A DNA stretch of 64,000 nt from Ampullaceana balthica. Its lineage: Eukaryota > Mollusca > Gastropoda > Lymnaeidae. The notes below the pieces were generated by a model. The model was not told the origin of the DNA and searched no databases. It saw nothing but the letters and a program-made list of their open reading frames with translations. Positions 24,393-36,418 of the stretch are shown in pieces (position 1 is the stretch's first letter; the number at the start of each line of letters is the position of its first letter). Both the position numbers and the translations under genes were made by a program. The DNA is taken from contig CALYLW010000185.1 in assembly GCA_944989445.1 (NCBI GenBank), forward strand, positions 314,001 through 378,000. The letters run 5' to 3'.

Positions 24393-25029
24393 CTTTAATC
24401 GAATGTTCAACAAGTTCAGTAACAAAAAGAGACTGCATCTGGTGAAATAATACCAGGTAGGAAAGATGCTCGCGAGGGCGCGGTGAGGGGAGAGAATCTA
24501 TCAGGAGAATACAACCGTTGAGAGACAAGCCAAGAGAAAAGATAATAGAAAAGTAAATGACTTATGTAAAACTAGATAACATCAATATTTTGGCCAAAGG
24601 AAAACAAGACTGGTGTGCAGGCTGACTTAAGTTTTCTTTTATAATGATGGAACACGGGGGTGAGGTGAGGTAACCGGGGGGGGGGTGGAAGGAATGGAGG
24701 ATTGGGAGAGAATGAGATACCAGAATGGAGTATTGGGAGAGGATGGGATACCAGAATGGAGTATTGGGAGAGGATGGGATACCAGAATGGAGGATCAACA
24801 CGGAGGCATGTTGAGACACGCAAGTGAGGTGGAACGGAAGGTAGAAATCGGGGGAGTTGGTCGAGATAAGAGTGACACCAATTATTGAGATCGGGGTGAG
24901 TGGTGGGGCTAGAGGAGGGGATGAGTGTCGGGGGGTAGGGGTTGAGTGGTTCTCACATTGACGTCAAATTTATAGGATACTTTAAACCCCAAAACATTCA
25001 AGCGTTATTCAATTTTTCTCAAAAGAGAG
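24393..25029. other. Mostly unique, with a short 31-bp repeat
   Basis: No gene was recognised. Three copies of an ACCAGAATGGAGTATTGGGA-containing unit lie at about 24716-24800. A G9 run is near 24677. Confidence 0.5.
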
Positions 25030-26065
25030 TAAACCAGAGGTTATCGACCTGTGGTGAGTGGACCCCATCACTTACAGAGAGTAGAACAGAGGTTATCAAC
25101 CTGTGGTGAGTGGACCCCATCACTTACAGAGAGTAGAACAGAGGTTATCAACCTGTGGTGAGTGGACCCCATCACTTACAGAGAGTAGAACAGAGGTTAT
25201 CAACCTGTGGTGAGTGGACCCCATCACTTACAGAGAGTAGAACAGAGGTTATCAACCTGTGGTGAGTGGACCCCATCACTTACAGAGAGTAGAACAGAGG
25301 TTATCAACCTGTGGTGAGTGGACCCCATCACTTACAGAGAGTAGAACAGAGGTTATCAATCTGTGGTGAGTGGACCCCATCACTTACAGAGAGTAGAACA
25401 GAGGTTATCAACCTGTGGTGAGTGGACCCCATCATTTATAGAGAGTAGAACAGAGGTTATCAACCTGTGGTGAGTGGACCCCATCACTTACAGAGAGTAG
25501 AACAGAGGTTATCAACCTGTGGTGAGTGGACCCCATCACTTACAGAGAGTAGAACAGAGGTTATCAACCTGTAGTGAGTGGACCCCATTACTTCAGAGAG
25601 TAGAACAGAGGTTATCAACCTGTGGTGAGTGGACCCCCATCACTTACAGAGAGTAGAACAGGGGTTATCAACCTGTGGTGAGTGGACCCCGTCACTTACA
25701 GAGAGTAGAACAGAGGTTATCAACCTGTGGTGAGTGGACCCCATCACTTACAGAGAGTAGAACAGAGGTTATCAACCTGTGGTGAGTGGACCGCATCACT
25801 TACAGAGAGTAGAACAGAGGTTATCAACCTGTGGTGCGTGGACCCCATCACTTACAGAGAGTAGAACAGAGGTTATCAACCTGTGGGGAGTGGACCCCAT
25901 CACTTACAGCGAGTAGAACAGAGGTTATCAACCTGTGGTGAGTGGACCCCATCACTTACAGAGAGTAGAACAGAGGTTATCAACCTGTGGTGAGTGGACC
26001 CCATTACTTACAGAGAGTAGAACAGAGGTTATCAACCTGTGGTGAGTGGACCCCCATCCATTACA
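25030..26065. repeat. 52-bp satellite resembling a hAT terminal repeat
   Basis: About 20 near-identical copies of a 52-bp unit. Each unit contains CAGAGGTTATCAACCTGTGG, then TGAGTGGACCCC. That stretch closely resembles the terminal inverted repeat of hAT-Charlie-type transposons (CAGNGGTTCTCAACCTGTGG... GGACCCC, from memory). The array may therefore descend from a transposon end, which is an inference. Confidence 0.93.
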
Positions 26066-26175
26066 GCACTACACGTTTCCTGTGTGGTCAGGTCTAAGAC
26101 TTTGTTGGCCCAGTAATCAAACACATAAACTGTTACTGACTGGTCAACGTAAGACTTAAGTTTCCCACAAACAAT

Positions 26176-26838
26176 ACCTAACTCACTCACTCACTCACTC
26201 ACATCACTCAATCACTCAATCACTCACACTCATCACTCAATCACTCAATCACTCAATCACTCAATCACTCACACTCACTCACTCAATCACTCAATCACTC
26301 ACTCACTCACTCACTCACACTCACTCACTCATCACTCACTCAATCACTCAATCACTCAATCACTCAATCACTCAATCACTCAATCACTCAATCACTCAAT
26401 CACTCAATCACTCAATCACTCAATCACTCAATCACTCAATCACTCAATCACTCAATCACTCAATCACCCATCACTCACTCACTCACTCACTCACTCACTC
26501 AATCACTCAATCACTCAATCACTCAATCACTCAATCACTCAATCACTCAATCACTCAATCACTCAATCACTCAATCACTCACTCACTCACTCACTCAATC
26601 ACTCAATCACTCAATCACATCAATCACTCACTCACTCACTCACTCACTCAATCACTCAATCACTCAATCACTCAATCACTCAATCACTCAATCACTCAAT
26701 CACTCAATCACTCAATCACTCAATCACTCAATCACTCAATCACTCACTCACTCACTCACTCACTCAATCACTCAATCACTCAATCACTCAATCACTCAAT
26801 CACTCACTCACTCACTCACTCACTCACGCACTCACTCA
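26176..26838. repeat. (ACTCAATC)n / (ACTC)n microsatellite block
   Basis: Alternating runs of the octamer ACTCAATC and the tetramer ACTC; the octamer is a 4+4 variant of the tetramer. It runs directly into the next array. Confidence 0.95.
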
Positions 26839-26839
26839 C

Positions 26840-28432
26840 CAACACAATAACAAAATCACATCTTTATTACCCCCCTCTCTCTCTCACTCACTCCCCAACA
26901 CAATAACAAAATCACATCTTTATTACCCCCCTCTCTCTCTCACTCACTCCCCAACACAATAACAAAATCACATCTTTATTACCCCCCTTTCTCTCACTCA
27001 CTCACTCCCTAACACAATAACAAAATCACATCTTTATTACCCCCCTTCTCTCTCTCACTCACTCCCTAACACAATAACAAAATCACATCTTTATTACCCC
27101 CCCTTCTCTCTCTCACTCACTCCCCAACACAATAACAAAATCACATCTTTATTACCCCCCCTCTCTCTCTCTCACTCACTCCCCAACACAATAACAAAAT
27201 CACATCTTTATTACCCCCCCCTCTCTCTCTCACTCACTCCCTAACACAATAACAAAATCACATCTTTATTACCCCCCCCTCTCTCTCTCACTCACTCCCT
27301 AACACAATAACAAAATCACATCTTTATTACCCCCCTCTCTCTCTCACTCACTCCCCTAACACAATAACAAAATCACATCTTTATTACCCCCCCCTCTCTC
27401 TCTCACTCACTCACTCCCTAACACAATAACAAAATCACATCTTTATTACCCCCCCTCTCTCTCTCACTCACTCCCTAACACAATAACAAAATCACATCTT
27501 TATTACCCCCCCTCTCTCTCTCACTCACTCCCTAACACAATAACAAAATCACATCTTTATTACCCCCCTCTCTCTCTCACTCACTCCCTAACACAATAAC
27601 AAAATCACATCTTTATTACCCCCCCCTTCTCTCTCTCACTCACTCCCCTAACACAATAACAAAATCACATCTTTATTACCCCCCCCTCTCTCTCTCACTC
27701 ACTCCCTAACACAATAACAAAATCACATCTTTATTACCCCCCCCTCTCTCTCTCACTCACTCCCTAACACAATAACAAAATCACATCTTTATTACCCCCC
27801 CCTTCTCTCTCTCACTCACTCCCTAACACAATAACAAAATCACATCTTTATTACCCCCCCCCTTCTCTCACTCACTCCCTAACACAATAACAAAATCACA
27901 TCTTTATTACCCACCCCCCTTCTCTCACTCACTCACTCCCTAACACAATAACAAAATAACATCTTTATTACCCCCCCCTTCTCTCACTCACTCCCTAACA
28001 CAATAACAAAATCACATCTTTATTACCCACCCTCTCTCACTCACTCACTCACTCCCTAACACAATAACAAAATCACATCTTTATTACCCCCCTCTCTCAC
28101 TCACTCACTCACTCCCTAACACAATAACAAAATCACATCTTTATTACCCCCCCTCTCTCTCACTCACTCCCTAACACAATAACAAAATCACATCTTTATT
28201 ACCCCACTCCCCTCTCACTCACTCACTCCCTAACACAATAACAAAATCACATCTTTATTACCCCCCCTTCTCTCACTCACTCACTCCCTAACACAATAAC
28301 AAAATCACATCTTTATTACCCCCCCCCTTCTCTCACTCACTCACTCCCCAACACAATAACAAAATCACATTTTATTACCCCCCCCCTCTCTCTGACTCAC
28401 TCACTCACTCCCTAACACAATAACATAATACC
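26840..28432. repeat. ~58-bp tandem array, about 27 copies
   Basis: A constant core, AATAACAAAATCACATCTTT, then ATTA, a C-run of 5 to 9, a CT-repeat and a CACTCACT block. Only the simple-sequence parts vary in length, so unit length ranges from about 55 to 63 bp. The CACTCACT block is the same motif as the preceding microsatellite, which suggests that one grew out of the other. Confidence 0.95.
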
Positions 28433-28904
28433 ATCTTCACATTCAACTTACGTCTAAGTTGGACTCGTCCAAACAGCTCGCTGTAGTTACGTCCTGAGCT
28501 GCCCCCCCCACACACACAGTAGCTACCCCCCCACACACACACAGTAGCTGCCCCCCCACCACACACACACACACACCGTAGCTCCCCATTCCCCAGACTA
28601 TGAAGACTGAGAGCACCGTGATAAGAAGCTGAGAAGTGTTACAAGAGCAGTCCAAATGAGAGGGAACCAACCAACAATAGCACCAACGCGCCGCCCCTGG
28701 GGACACTTGCATTACACTGAACAATCAAGGAAGGAGTGCAGAAGGGGGCGTGGGGGGCAATCGAAGACTTTTCCCCGGGGGTTGATTTCCTTCCTAAACT
28801 TGTCTCCCCCTGCTGTAGGGGCGGCAACTCTTACAACAACTTTGGTTTCCTTCTATCGGTATTTGTGTGGGCTGAGAGGAAAATGCTTTTAGGTGATGAT
28901 CTCT
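28433..28904. other. Unique stretch with (CA)n
   Basis: C-run/(CA)n segments recur three times around 28500-28580. Short open frames on both strands show no domain. Confidence 0.45.
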
Positions 28905-29596
28905 TGAGATGGTAGCTCTTTATTGAGATGGTAGCTCGTTATTGAGATGGTAGCTCGTTATTGAGATGGTAGCTCTTTATTGAGATGGTAGCTCGTTATT
29001 GAGATGGTAGCTCGTTTATTGAGATGGTAGCTCGTTATTGAGATGGTAGCTCGTTATTGAGATGGTAGCTCGTTATTGAGATGGTAGCTCGTTATTGAGA
29101 TGGTAGCTGTTTATTGAGATGGTAGCTCGTTATTGAGATGGTAGCTCGTTATTGAGATGGTAGCTCGTTATTGAGATGGTAGCTCGTTATTGAGATGGTA
29201 GCTCGTTATTGAGATGGTAGCTCGTTATTGAGATGGTAGCTCGTTATTGAGATGGTAGCTGTTTATTGAGATGGTAGCTGTTTATTGAGATGGTAGCTGT
29301 TTATTGAGATGGTAGCTCGTTATTGAGATGGTAGCTGTTTATTGAGATGGTAGCTCGTTATTGAGATGGTAGCTCGTTATTGAGATGGTAGCTCGTTATT
29401 GAGATAGTAGCTCGTTATTGAGATGGTAGCTGTTTATTGAGATGGTAGCTGTTTATTGAGATGGTAGCTGCTTATTGAGATGGTAGCTGTTCATTGAGAT
29501 GGTAGCTGTTCATTGAGATGGTAGCTGTTTATTGAGATGGTAGCTGTTTATTGAGATGGTAGCTCTTTATTGAGATGGTAGCTGTTTATTGAGATG
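28905..29596. repeat. 19-bp tandem array
   Basis: About 36 copies of ATTGAGATGGTAGCTCGTT, with CTGTT and CTCTT variants. The array ends 86 bp before the left end of the hAT element at 29683. Confidence 0.95.
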
Positions 29597-29902
29597 ATGG
29601 GGACATGCCGGAAGGGGGACATAAAGTACAAATGTAGTGGTTGGTGTTTAGCACCCGGCATCCACCAAGTACTACTCTAGATCAGTGGTCCCCCACCTTT
29701 TTATCGCCACGGACCGGTCATAATTTGATAATTTTATTGCGGCCCACTGAAATAAAAGGGTGGAGGGGGTGGGGGGGAGGTGATTTTTCATGTCTCAATT
29801 GCTTTGATTTTAGTTTTTAATTTATTAAACATGTCTTCCAAATAACACAGCGTTACACCAAAAATGAATATTAAGTGAGTTAACAATTGAACACACTAGA
29901 AC

Positions 29903-30052
29903 GGTAATGCAATGTGAACATGCAGAGTGTTTTACTGCAATAGTACGGTTCTGTTTGGGGTAATATAAGACAGTGATACGAAGCGAACATGCAGCATGTT
30001 TTACTGCAATAGTACGGTTCCGTTTGGGGTAATATAAGACAGTGATACGAAA
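29903..30052. repeat. Tandem duplication inside the hAT element
   Basis: Two adjacent copies of an approximately 80-bp segment containing TTTTACTGCAATAGTACGGT and GGGGTAATATAAGACAGTGA. Confidence 0.85.
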
Positions 30053-30248
30053 AGTGTTCTTAATTTTTATTTTCTATATATATAGTTCACTAAGAATTAG
30101 GACAAGCACAAGCAAATAAGCATGATGAATGACCCTCGCTAGGGTCGACCAATCACAGTTTTATGGTTGGCAAGCGAGGGTTGAGCAAAAGTGCTCAAAC
30201 AAGGAGCGCATGTCTCGAGACCAAAAATGCGTCGGCGGTTCCCCAAAT

Positions 30249-32350
30249 GTTCATTTCTAGACACATTTCTAGACACATTTCTATTCACATTTCTAGTCAC
30301 ATTTCTAGTCACATTTCTAGACACATTTCTAGACACATCTCTAGACACATCTCTAGACACATCTCTAGACACATCTCTAGACACAACTCTAGAAACATCT
30401 CTAGTCACATTGCAGGTCACATTTCTAGTCACATTTCTAGACACCGTTCTAGGAACATTTCCAGGCACATTTCTAGACACATTTCTAGACAAATTTCTAG
30501 ACACATTTCTAGACACATTTCTAGACACATTTCTAGACACATTTCTAGACACATTTCTAGACACATTTCTAGACACATTTCTAGACACATTTCTAGACAC
30601 ATATCTAGGCACATTTCTAGACACATTTCTAGACACATTTCTAGGCACATATCTAGGCACATTTCTAGACACATTTCTTGACACATTTCTAGACACATTT
30701 CTAGACACATTTCTAGACACATTTCTAGACACATTTCTAGACACATTTCTAGACACATTTCTAGACACATTTCTAGACACATTTCTAGACACATTTCTAG
30801 ACACATTTCTAGACACAGTTCTTGACACATTTCTAGACACATTTCTAGACACATTTCTAGACACATTTCTAGACACAGTTCTTGACACATTTCTAGACAC
30901 ATTTCTAGACACATTTCTAGACACATTTCTAGACACAGTTCTTGACACATTTCTAGACACATTTCTAGACACATTTCTAGACACATTTCTAGACACATTT
31001 CTAGACACATTTCTAGACACATTTCTAGACACATTTCTAGACACATTTCTAGACACAGTTCTTGACACATTTCTAGACACATTTCTAGACACATTTCTAG
31101 ACACATTTCTAGACACAGTTCTTGACACATTTCTAGACACATTTCTAGACACATTTCTAGACACATTTCTAGACACATTTCTAGACACATTTCTAGACAC
31201 ATTTCTAGACACATTTCTAGACACATTTCTAGACACATTTCTAGACACAGTTCTTGACACATTTCTAGACACATTTCTAGACACATTTCTAGACACATTT
31301 CTAGACACATTTCTAGACACATTTCTAGACACATTTCTAGACACATTTCTAGACACAGTTCTTGACACATTTCTAGACACATTTCTAGACACATTTCTAG
31401 ACACATTTCTAGACACAGTTCTTGACACATTTCTAGACACATTTCTAGACACATTTCTAGACACATTTCTAGACACATTTCTAGGCACATTTCTAGACAC
31501 ATTTCTTGACACATTTCTAGACACATTTCTAGACACATTTCTAGACACATTTCTAGACACATTTCTAGACACATTTCTAGACACATTTCTAGACACATTT
31601 CTAGACACATTTCTAGACACATTTCTAGACACATTTCTAGACACATTTCTAGACACAGTTCTTGACACATTTCTAGACACATTTCTAGACACATTTCTAG
31701 ACACAGTTCTTGACACATTTCTAGACACATTTCTAGACACATTTCTAGACACATTTCTAGACACATTTCTAGACACATTTCTAGACACATTTCTAGACAC
31801 ATTTCTAGACACATTTCTAGACACATTTCTAGACACATTTCTAGACACATTTCTAGACACATTTCTAGACACAGTTCTTGACACATTTCTAGACACATTT
31901 CTAGACACATTTCTAGACACATTTCTAGACACAGTTCTTGACACATTTCTAGACACATTTCTAGACACATTTCTAGACACATTTCTAGACACAGTTCTTG
32001 ACACATTTCTAGACACATTTCTAGACACATTTCTAGGCACATTTCTAGACACATTTCTAGACACATTTCTAGACACATTTCTAGACACATTTCTAGACAC
32101 ATTTCTAGACACATTTCTAGAAACATCTCTAGACACATTTCTAGACACAGTTCTTGACACATTTCTAGACACATTTCTAGACACATTTCTAGACACATTT
32201 CTAGACACATTTCTAGACACATTTCTAGACACATTTCTAGACACATCTCTAGACACATTTCTAGACACATTTCTAGACACATTTCTAGAAACATCTCTAG
32301 ACACATTTCTAGACACATTTCTAGACACATTTCTAGACACATTTCTAGTC
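30249..32350. repeat. 12-bp satellite with 60-bp higher-order unit
   Basis: About 175 copies of ACATTTCTAGAC. A variant, ACAGTTCTTGAC, recurs mostly at 60-bp spacing (for example near 30815, 30875 and 30935), so a five-monomer higher-order unit has been amplified. Because 12 is divisible by 3 and the unit lacks stops in several frames, open frames of more than 600 codons occur on both strands. They encode four-residue repeats such as SRNV and FLDT and are not genes. Confidence 0.97.
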
Positions 32351-32698
32351 GACAGGTGATATCTTTTTAAAAGCAGCCTCTCCTAGAGGATCACGACCAA
32401 ATGTCTTTAGTAGAGGGCGAGATCAAGAGGTTCATATTTGTTAACCTTAGCAACATTGTTAACCATCAAGTTAGCGTTTAGTGTACTCTCATTCATTGAT
32501 GTATTGGCCCTCGAGAAATTTCCCCCGTCCTCCGTGTTCCCGCTTGTTTCGTTCCAAATACTCAAGGAATTTGTCATTGGAAATTTGCAAAAACCAGAGA
32601 GAAATACATGACAGTCAATAAGATGGATATAATTTAATTTCTTCTCGGGCGGCCCGGTACCAATGACTCAACGGACCGGTACTCGTCCGCGGCCCGGA

Positions 32699-33135
32699 GG
32701 TTGGGGACCACTGCTCTAGATGATACAAAACTCAAATACACTTGAGTTTACAGCGTTAAGCTGGTTGGGGACCACTTCTCTAGATCAGTGCTTCTCAAAG
32801 TGGTGGTCCGCGGACCGGTGCCGGTCCGTGGGCCATCCGCAACCGGTCCGCAGAAGTTATCAAAAAGGGACAGAAAAATATAATTATAATCCTCCACATG
32901 CAACAATTAATTCTAAACCTATAGAATATGTCAATTTTTCGACAATAAGCACATAAAATGAAACAAATAAAATAAAATAAATTACAATTGGCTACCACGT
33001 CATTACAGGGAAAATAGTTCACCAGTCACTGGAGCAATGAAAAAATTCCTGCCGGTCCACCATACTAAAAAGATTGAGAATCACTGCTCTAGATGATACA
33101 AAATTCGAATACGTCTGAGTTTACAGCGTTAAGCT
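32699..33135. repeat. 64-bp tandem duplication of the element junction
   Basis: Copy 1 (32699-32762) holds the last 15 bp of the 3.0-kb hAT element, its CTCTAGAT duplication and 41 bp of flank. Copy 2 (32763-32785 continuing at 33095-33135) repeats all three parts with a few substitutions. It is split at its CTCTAGAT by the 301-bp hAT element at 32786-33086. Confidence 0.85.
32786..33086 (-). mobile_element. Non-autonomous hAT-type element, 301 bp
   Basis: It is bounded by CAGTGCTTCTCAAAG and, on the other strand, CAGTGATTCTCAATC. The exact duplication CTCTAGAT flanks it at 32778-32785 and 33087-33094. Its interior matches the element at 53185-53460 in reverse orientation, including the CCTGCCGGTCC and GGCTACCACGTCA blocks. 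No coding capacity. Confidence 0.9.
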
Positions 33136-33767
33136 GCTTGTCAATTGAAGGATCACAAGAGGAAAGTGGCAGTAGCGATCTCTTATTTGATGAGTCTGAT
33201 AAGAAATATATTTTAAAAACTCAGATGGAATCAAATTATTTTCCGAGGACTGTGGTGTATATCTGACCAGTGATAACACAAAATAAATGGTTAGTATCAT
33301 ACCCTTCTCCCCCCATCTTCACCTCCGGTTTCCAAATAACGATAACTGCGCCAACACGCCACACACGGCAACACATTAACACGTGACTTACTCCAACATG
33401 CAGCGCTTGACCCCTGACCCCACTCACCGTGTTTACCCCTGCCAGTCAATGTCACATCACAGGGGCGGCCATCAGATCCCGACAGCCGGGGTAAACAGAG
33501 GAGCCAGCGGTCGGACAACGACAGAAGCAGCTCACGCAGAAACGTCTTGCGGCATGCGTGCGTACATCAGTGGGGCCCAAATTGTGTCACAGCACCCCGC
33601 TCCATGTCAATAATGGTAGACTTAGTATCGCGCAGAAACGTCTTGTAGCATGTGTGCGGAAATCGAGGCGGAAATCGAGGGGGGGGGGCGCTAAACCGCA
33701 TCGGCACCCCCGCCTCATGATCTTCGTTGTGTGGGTGGAAATCGAGGGATTGATGAAGCTGCTGCCA
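33136..33767. other. No recognised gene
   Basis: Mixed DNA. A short duplicated phrase, CGCAGAAACGTCTTG, occurs near 33536 and 33632. Open frames on both strands lack domains. Confidence 0.4.
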
Positions 33768-34085
33768 AAATGTATACTCTCAAAGACAATTCTTGTTGTA
33801 GTCTCTACACTCTCAAAGACAATTCTTGTTGGAGTCTCTATACTCTCAAAGACAATTCTTTTTGGAGTCTCTATACTCTCAAAGACAATTCTTGTTGGAG
33901 TCTCTATACTCTCAAAGACAATTCTTGTTGTAGTCTCTATACTCTCAAAGAAAATTCTTGTTGTAGTCTCTATACTCTCAAAGACAATTCTTGTTGTAGT
34001 CTCTATACTCTCAAAGACAATTCTTGTTGGAGTCTCTATACTCTCAAAGACAATTCTTTTTGGAGTCTCTATACTTTTGAAAACA
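33768..34085. repeat. 33-bp tandem array
   Basis: About nine or ten copies of a unit containing ACTCTCAAAGACAATTCTTG. The 33-bp length keeps two plus frames open, producing repetitive peptides that are not genes. Confidence 0.94.
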
Positions 34086-34374
34086 ATGCCGGTGCCAAAC
34101 TGTTGAGATCTGGTGTCAGGTCTTAAATACCCTCAAAACCAAGTTTCTAGGCACTTATGACGTAACAGGAAGAACAAATGTAGGAGAACCCTCGGTACAG
34201 GAAGTGGACACAACACGCGTTTCAGGGATTCTCAAAATAATATGTCTTAACTCAAAATATAACATAAAAAACATAAAATAAATGTATATATTTAAGAATA
34301 GGAACACAGCGGGTATGATGTGGTAGTGTGGACCAAATTGATATAAATAAACATCCGGTAACATTGTCTTGATA

Positions 34375-34815
34375 TTTATTGTACTCTTACACAGGGCAAA
34401 GAAATAGACACATGGCATAGACACAGGGCACAGGCACAGGGCACATGCACAGACACAGAACACAGACACAGGGCACAAACACAGGGCAAAGAAATAGAAA
34501 CAGGACACAGACAAGGGGAAAAGGCACAGGGCACAGACACAGGGCACAGACACAAGGTACAGATACAGGGCAAAGAAATAGACACAGGGCACAGAATCAG
34601 GGCACAGACACAGGGCACAGACACAGGTACAGACACAGGTACAGACACAGGGCACAGACACAGGGCACAAACACAGGGCACTTACACAGGGCACAGACAC
34701 AGGGCACAGACACAGGGCACATACGCAAAGTACAGACACAGGGCAAAGAAATAGACACAGGACACAGTGCACAGAATCAGGGCACAGACACAGGGCACAG
34801 ACACAGGGTACTTAC
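34375..34815. repeat. 13-bp tandem array
   Basis: About 33 copies of ACAGACACAGGGC, interspersed with AAAGAAATAGAC units that recur at intervals and hint at a higher-order block. Confidence 0.93.
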
Positions 34816-35638
34816 ACAGTGGACATAAACATGAAATATTATATTAAAAAATACAACTACACAAGATATAGAACCATGGCCAACAGTTTATGGGGTCCGC
34901 TGAGTTTCAAGTTTTTTTAGAACCTCTGATGAATGACACGAGGGCGGGCAGGGAACATGCCATGTCTGGCGTTGGTAAGGAGATTACCTCCCCATGTCTA
35001 TTATAATCTTACTCTCCTCAATGGTATCTATTATCTCAGACCTCCCCCCCCCCGCCTCCCCAACTCCCGCTGGTCTACATGCCGCTTGCCTCCCCCTTCC
35101 CCCCAGAAACAAAGATAGCAGCACCCCCCTCCCAGCCACGTGTAGTCCAAGTTGGGGTGGGTGGGGAAGGTGACGGTCCGTCCATTGCGTAATGAGAGGT
35201 TCAGATCCTACTGAACTCCTGGAGTTGTGTTGCCGTGATTCTACTTGGATCAGGACTACTTATAGTCAAGGTCATACGTGCGGGCTCAAGGTCCCATTGT
35301 TTAGGCCTGGGACAACAAAAGGTGTTGGTATGGGTAGTAGGCACTGATTGCACGGAGGGGGGGGGGACAAGAAATGGACATCTCTTTAAATTAATCTATA
35401 GAGGGCGGTTACACAAGTAATGGACATCTCTTTAAATTAATCTTTAGAGTGCGGTTACACAAGAAATGGACATCTTATGTAAGTAAACAGTTTCACAAGC
35501 TATTGTCATTTACAGCTCTTCGGTGGTATTATTTTAAAGTTTTCATTGGTTAAGAGGAGTACGCCATTAAGGTTGGTATTGTACACAGTATTTCACTCAC
35601 TCCAGATTTGTCTTGTACACATTGTGAGTTCGCCGTAG
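34816..35638. other. Mostly unique
   Basis: No gene was recognised. Two to three copies of an approximately 42-bp unit containing GGACATCTCTTTAAATTAAT lie at about 35360-35475. C8 and G8 homopolymers occur near 35045 and 35358. Confidence 0.45.
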
Positions 35639-36012
35639 CTGTAAAAACATGGTAAATGCATAAAATAAAAACAGGGTATTAGTAGGCCTGACAGGACGTA
35701 ACACAACAGCGAACGTTTCGGCAAAGAGCCTTCTTCAACGGACAAATAGTACACAAATGAAACGAATAAAACGAAATAATAGAAAAAAACACTTAGCTGC
35801 GGTGAAATCCAAGTAGTCCAGTAAAGATAAAGCAAGGAGAGAAAAGTAAGAGCTTAAATAGGAAAGGAAAGGGTGGGTGTGGCCAATCAATCAGCTTGTC
35901 AGTGCGAACACAACGTTGATCCCATGTGGTGTAAGAGTCCCATATTCATGGATTAGTCTATTCTCCAGACTGACCCGGCCGGGTGTGTTTGTACAAGAAA
36001 CCAAGGCGGTGA

Positions 36013-36222
36013 CATGTACGGGCCATTAAACAAGACAAACAGTGTCCTGTCTCCCGACACTTCAATGGACGGGACCACATGGGCGTCGATGACATGTCTG
36101 TCACCGCCTTGGTTTCTTGTACAAACACACCCGGCCGGGTCAGTCTGGAGAATAGACTAATCCATGAATATGGGACTCTTACACCACATGGGATCAACGT
36201 TGTGTTCGCACTGACAAGCTGA
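36013..36222 (+). pseudogene. C-terminal remnant of Penelope-like GIY-YIG endonuclease
   Basis: This 69-codon frame ends in TGA at 36220-36222. It reads RAIKQDKQCPVSRHFNGRDH, then an M-V-D-D-M-S-V segment, and later SLENRLIHEYGTLTPHGINV. The HFN...H motif, the DM.V segment and the ending E..LI...GTL.PHGIN match the C-terminal part of Penelope-like polyproteins, just downstream of the GIY-YIG core. The catalytic GIY and YIG residues and the whole reverse transcriptase are missing, because the sequence upstream of 36013 switches into the inverted arm. The last 40 codons also exist on the minus strand at 35891-36013. The frame has no internal stop, so the insertion is young. It was recognised from memory. 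Confidence 0.75.
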
Positions 36223-36370
36223 TTGATTGGCCACACCCACCCTTTCCTTTCCTATTTAAGCTCTTACTTTTCTCTCCTTGCTTTATCTTTACTGGACTAC
36301 TTGGATTTCACCGCAGCTAAGTGTTTTTTTCTATTATTTCGTTTTATTCGTTTCATTTGTGTACTATTTG

Positions 36371-36418
36371 TCCGTTGAAGAAGGCTCTTTGCCGAAACGT
36401 TCGCTGTTGTGTTACGTC
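36371..36418 (+). ncRNA. Degenerate hammerhead-like motif in the Penelope arm
   Basis: TTGAAGA (36375-36381), then a short GGC/GCC stem, then GAAACG (36394-36399), and CGTC (36415-36418) reproduce the order of the hammerhead ribozyme core. Penelope-like elements are known to carry hammerhead motifs in their pseudo-LTRs. The first box should read CTGANGA; here its first C is T, and I could not draw a convincing stem I, so activity is doubtful. An inverted copy lies in the left arm. Confidence 0.4.

Larger units (their letters stand above)
29683..32713. mobile_element. 3.0-kb hAT-type element carrying a 12-bp satellite
   Basis: The left end is CAGTGGTCCCCCACCTTTTT; the right end, read on the minus strand, is CAGTGGTCCCCAACCTCCGG. 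The 8-bp duplication CTCTAGAT is exact (29675-29682 and 32714-32721). The end sequence is of the hAT-Charlie type, and CTCTAGAT fits the NTCTAGAN target preference reported for that group (from memory). I see no transposase inside. About 70% of the element is the 12-bp array at 30249-32350. Other contents are a tandem duplication at 29903-30052 and a short inverted repeat at 30132-30181. Confidence 0.88.

Noticed and set aside
25030..26065. CRISPR-like regular spacing of repeats
   Set aside because: The 52-bp units are contiguous tandem copies with no variable spacers, in a eukaryotic context.
30139..32359. Open frames of 640 to 730 codons on both strands
   Set aside because: They follow from a 12-bp satellite without stops. 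The peptides are pure four-residue repeats and exist in several frames on both strands at once.
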